From Gentiana macrophylla (lineage: Eukaryota; Streptophyta; Magnoliopsida; Gentianales; Gentianaceae): a stretch of 64,000 bases of DNA. This document shows, piece after piece, positions 12,361 through 23,855 of this stretch (position 1 is the first letter of the stretch; every line of letters begins with the position of its first letter). The translations under genes and the position numbers were made by a program. A model generated the notes under the pieces. That model ran no database searches. It had not been told where the DNA came from and worked only from the letters and a program-made list of their open reading frames with translations. The stretch covers positions 131,016,561 to 131,080,560 of the forward strand of contig CM047809.1 in the NCBI GenBank assembly GCA_026214975.1. Reading direction: 5' to 3'.

Positions 12361-13130
12361 GGCGTGAACAAGCCCTAGCATTTGCAGACCGCCAAGATGT
12401 CCTAGACATCTAACCGAGATGATCATGTCCCAAATCGCACACAAACCACCACGGATGCCACTCTTCTTGCACCAACTACAAATCCGGAATATACTAAATG
12501 GAAGAAGGCAGACAGATTATTAAGAGCATGGCTGATTGGATCACTAACAGAAGAGTCATTAAGTTTAGTGATTGGATTGGACTCTGCAAAAGCTGTGTGG
12601 GATGCCCTCAAACGTGCCTATGCACAAGAGTCTCAAGAAAGAGAGTTTAATTTGAAGCAACAAGTAACCTACATGAGGAAAGATGAGTCTAAATCCATCA
12701 ATGATAATGTCCAATACTTTAAGGGCCTGTGTGATAGCTTGGCTGCCATTGGAAAGCCAATACCAGATGCTGAGAAGGTCTACTTTTTGTTAACCAGTTT
12801 AGGTCCTCAATATGAGACCTTCACAACAACCATGCTCATGCACAAGCCAACTTATGAAGAACTAGTAGGTCATCTACAGAACTTGGATCAGAGAAGGACA
12901 TGGTTTGCTGCAAAAGACTCAGACACCTCTCATCTGGCATTCTATGGACAAAGGCCACAACAAAGGAATGATTCACAACCAAGGTTCAATTCTGCAGGTA
13001 GAGGGTTTCAGGCACAGCAATCAAGGGGGACATCAGGACCATCAGATGTTCAGAAGGATGTCCAGAGCAGAAAGAGATCAATTCAAGGCTGAAACATATG
13101 ACTTATGTGGGGTTCAAGGGCATATCTCCA
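12361..13130 (+). pseudogene. Copia Gag remnant
   Basis: The UBN2-type Gag core is visible from about 12418: KWKKADRLLRAWLIGSLTEE, then AVWDALKRAYAQ, then LCDSLAAIGKPIPDAEKVYF and LLTSLGPQYETF. A Q/R/G-rich tail follows, as expected before the nucleocapsid. The reading frame stops at 13092. The zinc knuckle lies in another frame at 13095-13140 as LCGVQGHISKIC, with its first cysteine replaced by Tyr. The ATG at 12361 is followed at once by a TGA, so the start is also lost. Confidence 0.8.
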
Positions 13131-16100
13131 AAATCTGTTGGTGGAACAATAAGGCAAAAGAGGAGATTCCTCAAGCATTATCAGCCTTGACATTGGACAA
13201 TACAGTTGCAGATACTGAGTGGCTGATGGACACAGGTGCCACAAACCACATGACAGGTAATTCTAACCTTTTGCATAACTTACACACATACTCAGGTCCT
13301 GCTTATGTAATTATTGGAAATGGAACTGCACTTCCCATACAGGGCACTGGAGATATTCATGTCACCTATAAAAATGAAATTTTAGTCATCACAGATGTTT
13401 TGTTGGTGCCTAATATGACCTAAAACCTAATTTCTGTTAGGCAACTTACAAAACAATATGATGCACATTGCTTATTCACTAATGCTGGTTTCATTCTGAA
13501 GGCAAACAAAACAAACCAAATCTTCCTGAATGGAGGATGTAGAGGGGACATGTATGCTCTCCCAAGTGCTCACCATGCCCTTGCAGTACACAGCACAAAG
13601 TCAGGCACCACTGAAGTCTGGCACCAGAGATTAGGCCATATTCAGTTTCCCACAGTTCATGCTTTAAAAAATAAAGGATTCATTGATTTTTTAGGCACCA
13701 ATAAGCAGGAGCATTTATGTGAAAGTTGTCGGTTAGGCAAACTTTCAAAAAGCTTCCTTTTACTCATTCTGAACATGTTTCTTCCAGTGTTTTTGAATTG
13801 ATCCATTGTGATCTTTGGGGCCCTGCCCCTATTGAATCCATAGGCAAATTCTATTATTATGCTAGCTTTGTTGATGATTTTTCCAAGTATGTTTGGCTTG
13901 TTCTATTAAAGCACAAATCAGTTTCTTTAATGTCTTTATTTATTTTGAAAAATATGCTCAAACTCAGTTTAACAAATCCATAAAACAGTTTCACTCAGAT
14001 GGGGGGGGGGAGAATTTGTCAACACTCCCCTCACAAACCACCTATTAAAACAAGGCATCACACACTTAATCACTTGCCCTCACACACCTCAACAGAATGG
14101 CACTGTTGAAAGAAGGCACAGAACCATCAGAGAACTAGGACTAACCATATAGTAGAACTCATTTATTTTTGTGGGTTGAAGCTTTTTCCACAGCTGTATA
14201 TATACTTCATAGGGTTCCATCTCTCACCAATAAAACTGACTCCCCATACTATCTGCTGCATCACAAACATCCTGATTATACAAATCTCAGAATCTTTGGT
14301 TCCAAGTGTTATCCTTACACTTGGGATTCCAAGAAACATAAGTTTGATCCTAAAACCCTACCATGTGTCTTTGTAGGTTATAGCAACCAACACAAAGGAT
14401 ATAAGTGCTTTCATCCACCTTCCAGAAAGTTTTATATTTCCAGACATGTCATCTTTGATGAGACCTTATTGCCCGATAAAACCATGAATACCATTAACAG
14501 ACCTTATGTTCTTACCATCTTTGATTCTTGGCTCCCCTCAACAACTCAACAACCTTCTACTGTCATCTCCCCCACTTCCAATACAGAAGAGCCTAGTCTG
14601 TCCAACATACTAGATGTCATAATTGACCAACCCATAGACCTATCAGATCAAGCCACATCCCTTACTATCACTCCAGACCACACTGATCACTCCCAATCAT
14701 CATCTTCATATACACCAGCTACTCTAGATAATTTCCCTACTTCATCAGACTCCCACATTCCAGACAACCAAATCACTGATGTCCAGCCTATGTCACCCAC
14801 AGCCGCATCCAATGATTCAAACAATGCCCCAACATCTCAACCTCTCTCTCCAAGAGCTATTAGGGCCCAACATGGCATCTTTAGGCCCAACCCTAGATAT
14901 GCCCTAATTGCCTCTTATACCACCATCCCAATAGAACCAAAAACAGTCAAAAGTGCCCTAAGACATAAAGGATGGAAAGCAGCAATGCAAGATGAACTTC
15001 AGGCCCTAGCTATCAGACAATCAGACATGGCATCTGGTTCCTTGAACTTCAAATATGCATGGCATAGGCTCCAAGTGGGTATTTAAGGAAAAACTCAAAG
15101 CTGATGGTACTCTAGACAGACTAAAGGCAAAGGATATGCTCAAGTAGATGGTCTGGATTATGTAGAAACATACTCTCCTGTAGTCAAACCAAGCACCATT
15201 AGGATCATTCTTTCCATTGCTCTATCCAAACAGTGGTCTGTCAAACAGTTGGATGTTAAAAATGCATTCTTACATGGAAACATTTCTGAAACCCTATACA
15301 TGGAACAGCCCCCAGGTACGTGTGACCCTGAATTCCCTCAACATGTTTGCAAGCTAAGCAAAGCACTTTATGGGTTGAAACAAGCCCCAAGGGCTTGGTT
15401 TGACAGATTTAATACTTTCTTACTTTCATATGGCTTTCACTGCAACTTATCTGATCCTTCTTTATTTTATTATCATGCTAATCGAGCACCCTAGTGCTCG
15501 CTTTTGTATGTGGATGATATGCTTATTCAGAGTTCCAATTCTCATTTATTGAGTTCATTCATCAAAGTACTCCATACGAGTTTGCCATGAAGGATCTAGA
15601 CACTATACACTTCTTGGGGAGATCCAACACACAAAGCCTGAGGCATGCATTTACATCAATCTCACTATGTTACAACAATCATTCAAAGGGCGACCATGCA
15701 AGATTGCAAACCAAAGAACACTCCAATGGCTACAAAGCCTCTGGTTCTCTTAGCCCACCTCCTGCGCATGCCCACATTTTACTGAAGCATCACGGTGCAC
15801 TCCAAAGATTTGACTTTCACCAGGCCGGACATCACCTTGCGCTTAATTATCTGTCCCCAATTCATGCAAGCTCCCAATCGATTCCATATGCAACAGTGTT
15901 CAAAGACTCCTCGGGATATGTCAAATCCACTTTGCACCTAGGCATTTTCCTCAAGGCCACACCACACCTCAATCTCTATGCATTCTCAGATGCTGATTGG
16001 GCAGGTTGTCCAACAACCAGGAGATCGATTCATGAAGCTCTCTGACTTTCCTAGGTCCCAACCTCATCTCCCGTGTGCAAAAAGCGACCATGATCTCTGG

Positions 16101-16448
16101 TCAAGCACATAAGTAGAGTACAGAGCCATGGCACACACAACAGCTGAACTCACTTAGATCACTTATCTCTTGAAAGAACTTCATGTTACCTTACCTCAAG
16201 TTCCTACATTTCTCTGTGACAACCTAAGCTCCCTATATATGACTATCAATCCTGTTTTTCATGCAAGAAGCAAGCATATTGAACTAGATTATCACTATGT
16301 GATAGAGCAAGTGGCTAGAAAACTTTTGATCACCAAACATGTCTCAGCACAATACCAGTTGGCTGACATTTTCACAAAGTCACTGCCTAAGTATGTGTTT
16401 AAACTACTCAGAGACAAACTCGGACTGGTCCCAAGTCCCAGCCTCGTT
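13131..16448 (+). pseudogene. Copia Pol remnant (PR-IN-RT-RH)
   Basis: Domains in order: aspartic protease DTGATNHMTG (13224-13260); integrase zinc region VWHQRLGHI...CESCRLGKL (13615-13745); integrase core starting ELIHCDLWGPAP (13797) with FVDDFSKY; integrase C-terminal part FGSKCYPYTWD...PCVFVGYS (14290-14390); RT with [13 protein letters not shown] (15252) and [15 protein letters not shown]; the catalytic LYVDD at 15504-15518; RNase H with FSDADWAG (15985) and ending near 16450. Frames change at least at 13423, 13770, about 14000, 14160, 15085, 15495 and 16045. A G10 run at 14000-14009, where the family has HSDGGGEF, looks like a slippage site. Confidence 0.88.
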
Positions 16449-16458
16449 TGAGGGGGAG
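16449..16458 (+). other. Copia polypurine tract
   Basis: TGAGGGGGAG directly before the 3' LTR, the expected plus-strand primer. Confidence 0.8.
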
Positions 16459-16833
16459 TATTGAAGAGCCATGCAAAATTATCCAAAATAACACGTCCAA
16501 AATAACAGCAAAGCAGCACATCAGGCTCGAATTATTTTTGAATTATGATCAGGGAGAGATAAGGTGGATATTGGAGAGATAAGGAAGGTGTTTGATCATG
16601 TTTAAACCGAGTGTTTTTTGTGATCAAGAGTTTGAAAGCCACCCAATCCTTTATATAGTGATAAGATAGTTTGTTATGTTTAAATTCAAAAGAAGATTAT
16701 CCTATTTTATTGTAAAAAAAATCGAAATATAGGGTTTAGGGTTCTTATAAATGTTAAGCATTGTAAACCTTTGAAGACCAAGAATAATAATAAGAAAAGT
16801 TCGATTCAATTTTGTTTTTTCAGTTTTTCTTCA
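16459..16833 (+). repeat. Copia 3' LTR
   Basis: Pairs with 11876-12236. It ends TTTTTCTTCA and is followed by TACAC. Few differences from the 5' copy are seen apart from the internal short duplication near 16485-16502. Confidence 0.9.
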
Positions 16834-17046
16834 TACACTTTCGACTTTTTAACTTTTGACAAGTACAACTTATATATGTATGTTTGCACGAGTACGTACG
16901 TATGAGATACGTGGTTACGAGATGCATGGACTGTGGATTTTTTGAAAATATAGCTAGGATACCGGTACAAAGGGCATAATGGTAAATATTGTAAATATAA
17001 TTAAGGACGAAACTGCATATGTTAAAAAGAACGAAAAGAATTAATT

Positions 17047-18236
17047 CTATAGTGAAACAAAGCTAGGAACATAATCAACAACTTCAATTGAGGGAAACGT
17101 TTCTTGAAGAAGACAAGTTCTTCCTTTACTTGCTCCAATGAAATCTCGAGCATCAAGTTTCAACAATGTTTTATTTCTTGGATCATAAGAAACGATTACA
17201 TTACGATCCCATGATAATAAAATCTCTCCGTCTTCAAAAACTTTGACTATATGAACATCTTGAATTCGTTGCCATGGAAGATTTAGCTTCGGATAGCTGA
17301 TGATGACAACTTCTTTACACCATGATTGTTCTCTTTCTCTCATTACCCAAATCACCATTTCAGTTTCTGATGTTGTATCACATAGGCTTAGAAAACCCTT
17401 ATAATTATTCAATGTCACGGTTTCATGAGTTCGTTTGTTCAATCCGATAGCAGGTGGTATGTATCGGGATTGCTCATTATCTAGATCAAGAGAATAAATG
17501 AGTTTCGTATCATCGGGATCGTTAACAAGCCAGTTAAGATTACCATTCAAGAAGATCCCGTGTTCACGCGAATTAGGTAGATCAGGTAGATGAGGGGCAT
17601 GCTCTATGCTTCTCCAAGATCTTGATCCAAGTGTAAAAACTTGAGCGGTAGGTATACCGGCATTATTAGGGTTTTCTTGAAATATGCGTATCACTTTGTA
17701 CTCATCGTTTTTCGTGGTAACACCGAATCCGTAGCTTATGATATGAGGGTTTGTAGTGCCAAAATCCTTGGACATTGGAATGGTAATGAACTTCTTGATA
17801 GTTGGATTCCATAACTGAACAACGTCGTGAGATACGGACATCCGAACTCGTTTAGGCAGATTAGGCCGTTAATGGAGCCCACAAGTAGCGTGCGTTTTGT
17901 ATCGATCATGTAAACAAGATCATGTCGATTAGGCTCATCGTCGACATGAACTAGATTGAAGAAACTAGAATCCGGAGGCCATGAATAAAGATGGTTGACA
18001 AGAAAGATGTTTGGTGATCTTGACATGTGAAACTTTACAAACTCAGGGCTTGAGAGAAGATTGAAAAAGGTTTTGGAAACGGATTTGCATTGAATGATTT
18101 TGTTTGTTGGTAATCTTGAAAAGATATCAATGATAATTGGTGATGGAAGATCCATCAAAATTTGCTTTTCACTCTGAGCATCTAGTATGGGAAAGTTGAA
18201 AAGGTTTATAAACCTTCTGTAAAAGTTTATCTCCAT
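17047..18236 (-). pseudogene. F-box protein with F-box-associated domain, single frameshift
   Basis: Encodes a substrate-recognition subunit of an SCF ubiquitin ligase (family role); the substrate is unknown. Part 1 (18236 down to about 17845) has the F-box from MDLPSPIIIDIFSRLP through CKSVSKTFFNLLSSPEFVKF, then the conserved GSINGLICL. Part 2 (from about 17841 to 17047) continues in another frame with VVQLWNPTIKKF, YGFGV...DEYKVIRIF, GSRSWRSIEH, GNLNWLV and the FBA-type C-terminus ending VPSFVSL. Together they make about 395 residues, the normal length for FBA F-box proteins. One 1-base shift at about 17845 separates them, so this is either a very young pseudogene or a base error. The start may be 18236 or the Met of MDLPSP near 18152. 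Single exon, as usual for the family. Confidence 0.85.
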
Positions 18237-18718
18237 TGAACTGAATGAGTAGGAAAGGAAATGTGAATCGGTTGAAAAATATTTGTTGGTTATTTAATTT
18301 ATAGTACAAATGGATGATACAATAAAACTGACTAATTCAACAATTGCATTAGAAGCAAATTTTATCATGGTCCGATCATAAGTATGAGCATAATCTAACC
18401 AATCACAATATCTTATTTCAATGAGGTCCCATATGTTTAGAAAATAACCTCCATTTTTAAAAGTTTTGATTGGTTAAAAAAATACAAGATAATGACATGG
18501 GTCGCGAACTACCATAAAACCACTTGCATTTAAAAGGTCGCGTGAAAAAGAATTGAAATTGTCAACTGACAAAACTCACAAAATTACCTTCTCCTCAATT
18601 TTGTAAAGGACAACAACAATTATACCACATCTTTAATTGCGATAAATGTACTTTATGATTAATATATCTTGCGTCATAATTAAATATACGTAGTTTTGTT
18701 ATGTCATTTTTTATGCCA

Positions 18719-18896
18719 GGGTAGTGATACGGACACAATTGTAGTGATGCAACGAGTTCCACAACGTTTATCTACACAAGTGATTTCTATTGTAGACTCA
18801 TTTATCATTATTATGTCCATCATGATCAATAGTGTAGATACACGTTGTGACACTCGTATCGCAAATGTTGTGTCTGTATTATTACTCTCTTTATGC
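18719..18896. repeat. short foldback element
   Basis: A 178-bp imperfect palindrome. GTGATACGGACACAA on the left pairs with TTGTGTCTGTATTATTAC on the right, and GTTCCACAACGTTTATCTACAC pairs with the GTGTAGATACACGTTGTG side. No clear target duplication. Overlapping ORFs on both strands are a by-product of the palindrome. Confidence 0.6.
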
Positions 18897-18958
18897 CGCA
18901 GCCGGCTCGTAGAGAGCAATTGTATTACTATTGTTCAACTTCCTCTAAATTATTACTA

Positions 18959-19287
18959 ATCCCTCCGTTCCGAAATAACTGAGGCTTGCTAAAAAGATTC
19001 GTTCTAAATAACTGAGGTATTACATATTTCAATGGAATATTTAATGTATTATTCTCATTTTACCTTTTTTTTTTAATTTTTCTTCCACTGCATTAAATGC
19101 ACATTATTAACATACTTCCTATTTACTAATGGATTCCAAAGGTTTTTTTTTTGAAAGAGGAAAACAATAAATTCCAAAGGTTTGATAAGGGTATTTCAGT
19201 CTATATCATATCAAAGTCAATGTAATAAATTGCTTCTTTAATTTGTGTGTATTTAACCACTGCCTCAATTATTTCGAAAAGGAGAGT
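18959..19287. mobile_element. Stowaway-type MITE with nested insertion
   Basis: Ends read (A)TCCCTCCGTTCCGAAATAAC and, at the right, CAATTATTTCGAAAAGGAGAG, with TA nearby on each side. The interior is interrupted by a 26-bp poly(T)-led insert at 19146-19170. Confidence 0.65.
19133..19183 (-). mobile_element. tiny poly(T)-led retroposon with target duplication
   Basis: ATTCCAAAGGTTT occurs at 19133-19145 and 19171-19183. Between the copies lie a T run and GAAAGAGGAAAACAATAA. Same signature as 4096-4186. Confidence 0.65.
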
Positions 19288-19420
19288 AGTAAATAAGGCT
19301 TGTAGATTGCCATAGCAAACAACTCATTGTCTGACTTTTCAAAATAAAGAGACAGACAAGACATAAAATTTTGACTTTTCAAAATAAAGAGACTACACAT
19401 AAAAATTTTCATATTATATA

Positions 19421-19674
19421 CTTCCTCGTTTCACAGACAGTTGTCAAAATATTTTGTTCCATTTTATATGAGGCAGTACAATTTTCAATACATTATTTAT
19501 TGTGTTTTTACTTGATTTATTTTATTTATTACACTAGAAGATATAAAAAAGAAGGTCACATTAATTATATACAATGACATTCTAGTTATTTTATTGTAAA
19601 AGGTAATACATTAACTTATATCCTTAATATGAATGATTTTGATAACTGCATGAGATAAATTAAAACGGAGGGAG
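19421..19674. mobile_element. Stowaway-type MITE (family A, inverted)
   Basis: A 254-bp element flanked by TA at 19419-19420 and 19675-19676. The right end AAAACGGAGGGAG matches the left end of 3150-3413, and the sequences stay alignable inward on opposite strands. Confidence 0.82.
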
Positions 19675-20069
19675 TACGCAGTACCTTTTACCATCAATGT
19701 TTCCCTTCTCAAATAAGAAAAATTGATAAATTAAACAAACAAAAGACTCAGACTCATTCATTCTATAGAAAAGTCTGCTATCTCCACTTAAATTTGAAAA
19801 TGTCTGGTACCAAACACCAATACTACCAAAAAAAAAAAAAATCAAGAATTAGTTGCCAAACATGAACCTAATAATTGGCCAAGCATTTAACATATTAATT
19901 GTATCTCATTATTGCCAAAAAGAATAAAGGACCATGTGGTTGAATATTGTAATCAGTCCTTTCGGATCTCTCGTTTGACACCAACCAGTAGGTTGTCAAT
20001 GTCAAAAGTAAACCTCATGATCTTTAAAGCAAATCCAAAGTCATGTAATGAGCAAATGGTCATTCTGGC

Positions 20070-20320
20070 AATTTCTAGGCCTCGACCCCTTTTATGAGGT
20101 GGAGGTGGTGAGCAAACGCCTACCTTCTACATAATTTTCTTATGAAATCTTAGATTTTTTTATCGTCGTGGAGCTGTCGGGAAGCGGGTTAGTATTCAAA
20201 TCTTAGATTAGTTTGGAATTTGGATGATTTGTGATAGTCTCTTTTTTAGTTTTGTTTACTCATGTAATTTGTGGACTTTCACTCTTGGTTATTAATAAAA
20301 GATTGTTTTTCAAAACAAAA

Positions 20321-20357
<37 letters not shown>

Positions 20358-20360
20358 AAA
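20070..20360 (+). mobile_element. retroposed 3' tail with long poly(A)
   Basis: About 250 bp of T-rich 3'-UTR-like sequence with TTATTAATAAAAG at 20288, followed by an A-rich tract at 20316-20368. This is how LINE-mobilised copies end. I see no coding part and could not define a target duplication. 19675-20069 and 20369-20761 contain no recognisable gene. Confidence 0.4.
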
Positions 20361-20761
20361 ACAAAACACACCATACATGATCTACTTATGGCATCAAGCT
20401 ACGAGCTTAAATTTGACCATAATTCGACTTTCCAAAAGTAGAATCGATGTCATTGTGATCCCCGAGAACTAATTCGGTGTGGTGACTTTAACAATCGTCT
20501 TTTCGATACGTAACACATGACAAATCATATCATTTTCCATAAACTCACCAAAAATTTATAAAGATGTCGCAACACAAGAAAGAATGAATTCTTTACAATT
20601 GCTACATATATAATGTATCGATCCTCTCAAAACAACTCAATAATGGCAATAAGAAGTCTAATGTTAAACACAATATTGCGATACATACAACACTAACATC
20701 ACAATAGTTAAACACAATCTTGTACTATACATATATATTCAAAGTTCAAACATCTACATGA

Positions 20762-23339
20762 TCATTCAACCTTAACAATGCCGGGATTCGCTTCCGACTC
20801 GGCCTCTTTTGAAGAAAAAATTCCGGGCTTCTGCAACAACGACGATGAGGAGTACTGTACAGATGGACCAGAGCTTGCAAATGTGGAAGGTACAGTACTA
20901 CTGATGTTGCTTCTTGTTATACTACTTCCTCCGATCGATACTTCTGACGTCGTAGCTGCTTTAGGCCCGGGTGGCTTCCCGATCTCTGCGGTTCCTTCTA
21001 ACATCTGAACAACCTTGCTCATCACGGGCCTTTGAGACGGTTGTTCTTGAATGCACCAAAAGCTTACTACAATTGCTCTCTTCACTTGTTCCATATCTGT
21101 CTCGTTTCTTGAAAGCCTCTTATCGATAACAGCCTCGAGGTTGCCCTTTTCGTATTCTTCATAAGCCCATATCCAGAACTTCTTTCGGTTGGTTTCATCC
21201 GACACTTCGAAATTCCGTTTCCCACCAATAATCTCTAGAAGCACCATTCCGTAGCTGTATACGTCTGATTTCGAAGTTATTGGAAGGTTAGCTAGCCATT
21301 CGGGAGGCAAGTATCCCCGAGTTCCTCGTACACTTGTCAATGTTCGGTATCTTTGATCTTTCGGGTTAATAAGTTTTGCAAGACCGAAATCAGAAACTTT
21401 TGCATTGTAGTTCTCATCAAGAAGGATGTTCTCGGGTTTTATATCGCAATGCACGATACAAACACGACATTCTTCGTGAAGATAACTGATCCCTCTTGCT
21501 GTCCCTAGTGCAACGTTGTAACGTGACTCCCAAGGTAAAATCTTTCCCGTTTTATCATCTGTAGTGAAGATAACCGAATCAAGAGAACCGTTTTCATGAA
21601 CTCGTATACTAGCAATCTATGACGCCTTCTGAACAAAACCCGATTAATCGTACCAAATTCAAATGATGTGTGCTCGTAATAGTAGCAACCTCCATTCGAA
21701 CTGTTTTTCACCTTGCTCAATTCCTTCCAACTGTTTTATTGCAGCAACAACTTTGTTAGCAAGAACGCCTTTATAAACCGCTCCGAATCCTCCGGCTCCA
21801 AGCTTCTCTTTAAACCCTTTCGTAGCGCGTTGAAGTTCTTTATACGTAAACTGAACCGGCGCCCCTGATGCATACTCGAGTAACGAATATTGAGACGCTA
21901 ATCCACGAATTTGGATTACCGCACACGCACCAAAACCATAAGCTACCCACAACTATAAATACAATAACAAGTGTAATCAACACTACAACTACAGCAATCC
22001 AAACCCTCAACTTCCAATGCCTTTTCCCCGGGTCTACAGACCCCGGTATTGGATTAGGCATCTGTGTTCCACAGATTTTGAAAAACGAAGTACTAGGAAC
22101 AGCAGGGGACTGGTAACCGCTAATAAAGGTCGAAATCTTCTGATAACAATCCCCTGTCCCATCTGCCAATGAAGTCGAACCGACACAACCGGGCGTAAGA
22201 AGACAATTAGTCCTACAAGGTTGATAACCTGCAAAGAACACCTGCGCACCGGAACTCGATTCAGGAGGATATGTTAACAATACGGTATGATCCAACACCA
22301 ATGTTGACTGATTCCCTTGACAAGATTGAAGATCAATTTTCCTTGTACAACCTTTCCTAGAATCCGAAGGATCAACCGGGTCGAAATTCAAGGACGGACA
22401 ACCGCATACCGGCCCTGTCTCGTTGTAACTGCAAATTCCGAAATTCCCACAATATCCATAGACAAGACATTGATCCTGCAATGCAGACCAACCAATAGAT
22501 GTCGTTCCACTACCTATAATGGAACTATAAATCCTCAAATTTCCATCATTATCTAATTTAACAAACCTGAATGTGTTATTCCCTTCTTGAGCAAAATCAT
22601 AGCTATAAGCTAAGTTTTGTGGGATCGAAATGAGTGGAAGTTGAAGGGCAAGAATACCAATAGGTAAAAGTGTTAAACTTGGAGAAGTTACGTTTAAAGA
22701 AGACGAAGAATTCAACCCAGAATTATAATACAAGATGGTATTATTCCACAACAAAGTCAAATTTCCGTTGCCCTTTAAGCTAAATGAGTAAATCCCATTT
22801 GTCAAGTTTTGATCTGTAGTGAAATTCTGACTAGGAACAATTGTATCAGTGGGATTATCAAAACTTGACCAGATTTTTGAAACCGACCCGTTTCTCAAGA
22901 CAAAATTACCTGAATCATCTAGCGCGGCGGAAGAGACCCCAAGTCCGGCAGTCGAAGATTGCCAGATTAGGGACTTGGAAGTGCCGTTCCGGAGCTCGAG
23001 GTTGCCGGTGGAAACAAGGCTTAAAGTCGCTGTTGAGTCAGCAGCTCCGCCGTTTAAGGCGGTTGTAGAGCCAGCTATCCAGATGGGTATATTGGGAAAA
23101 TTGCCGAAAATGATGGCAGCAAATTGAGCAGAGGTAGCACCAGTAGGATCAGGAATGAAGGTGAAAGTGAAGGCGGTGGTAGGAGAAGACCAGAGGGATT
23201 TCGGGTCGGAAGCTGAGATAGTTGATCCTATTTGAATGTCTGCAGCTAAAATGGTGGTTGCTGAAGTGAGAAAGATTAAAATGGTGAACATGGTGTGTGA
23301 TTTCATATCTTTTCTTGGCATTTTGCTAACAGAACCCAA
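20762..23339 (-). pseudogene. G-type lectin S-receptor-like Ser/Thr kinase, frameshifted
   Basis: Plasma-membrane receptor kinase of the single-exon group that includes Arabidopsis At1g34300. From 23339: N-terminal signal (MFTILIFLTSATTILAA), bulb-type lectin domain (about residues 36-150), EGF-like CLVYGYCGNFGIC, a PAN/apple-like Cys-rich part, and a transmembrane helix (VWIAVVVVLITLVIVFIVVG). The kinase follows with QFTYKELQRATKGF, P-loop GAGGFGAVYKG, the lysine in AAIKQLEG, HCDIKPEN, DFGLAK, PPEWLA and SDVYSYGMVLLE, then a Ser-rich tail. HCD in place of HRD marks a non-RD kinase. Four single-base shifts break the frame, at about 21950 (after the membrane helix), 21697, 21620 and 21590. Otherwise the order and length (about 850 residues) are complete. 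The real start may be the Met at about 23321. Confidence 0.88.
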
Positions 23340-23564
23340 AGAAAAAAAATAAAAATTTGAGGTTATTGGCGGGTTTTGGTTTAGTTAGCTTCTCAAGAGT
23401 CCTCCATTGTAGGAGCTCTCTAGTCAGAGCAACTGAATTTTGTCTGAAGGTGGAGTGGGTAGTTGAAAAGTCATAACATTTTGGTTGACTAAAAAAAGGG
23501 GAATAGGATTTTTCATCGGCTAAACCGGCCGGAACGTTATTAGGGCAAACTAGCTTAACAAGTA

Positions 23565-23853
23565 TTGTCTTCGTTTTTATTTAACTATCGTACTCGTTAA
23601 AATTAAAATTTTAGTTTTATTTGTCGTAGTTAAATTTTTAAAGTATTATTTTTTATATTTTTCCACATCTACCCATATTTATTGATGGATAAGAGAATGA
23701 AAACATATTACATTATTTATATTCAAGGGTTGTCATTGTCAATTTAATGTTTTCTTTTTTGAGAGGGTCAATTTAATGTTAAGTCAAAACATTAACTAAC
23801 TCCTTAATATGTATGTTTTTTGTAACTGCGACGGTTAAAAAGAAATGATGGAG
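23565..23853. mobile_element. Stowaway-like MITE with nested insertion
   Basis: A 289-bp AT-rich element flanked by TA (23563-23564, 23854-23855). The right end GGTTAAAAAGAAATGATGGAG pairs loosely with the left TTGTCTTCGTTTTTATTTAAC. It contains the poly(T)-led microinsertion at 23739-23781. Confidence 0.55.
23739..23781 (-). mobile_element. tiny poly(T)-led retroposon with target duplication
   Basis: GTCAATTTAATGTT occurs at 23739-23752 and 23768-23781 around a 15-bp insert ending TTTTTTTGAGAGG. Confidence 0.65.
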
Positions 23854-23855
23854 TA

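Larger units (their letters stand above)
11876..16833 (+). mobile_element. Ty1/Copia LTR retrotransposon (complete structure, dead ORFs)
   Basis: The element has 5' LTR 11876-12236, primer site 12237, gag-pol remnants, polypurine tract 16449-16458 and 3' LTR 16459-16833. TACAC lies on both sides (11871-11875 and 16834-16838), a 5-bp target duplication. The order protease, integrase, reverse transcriptase, RNase H is diagnostic of Copia. The LTRs are very similar but the coding region has many frameshifts and stops. Confidence 0.92.

Noticed and set aside
22841..23127. Plus-strand ORFs inside the lectin kinase
   Set aside because: Antisense shadows of the lectin domain coding sequence.
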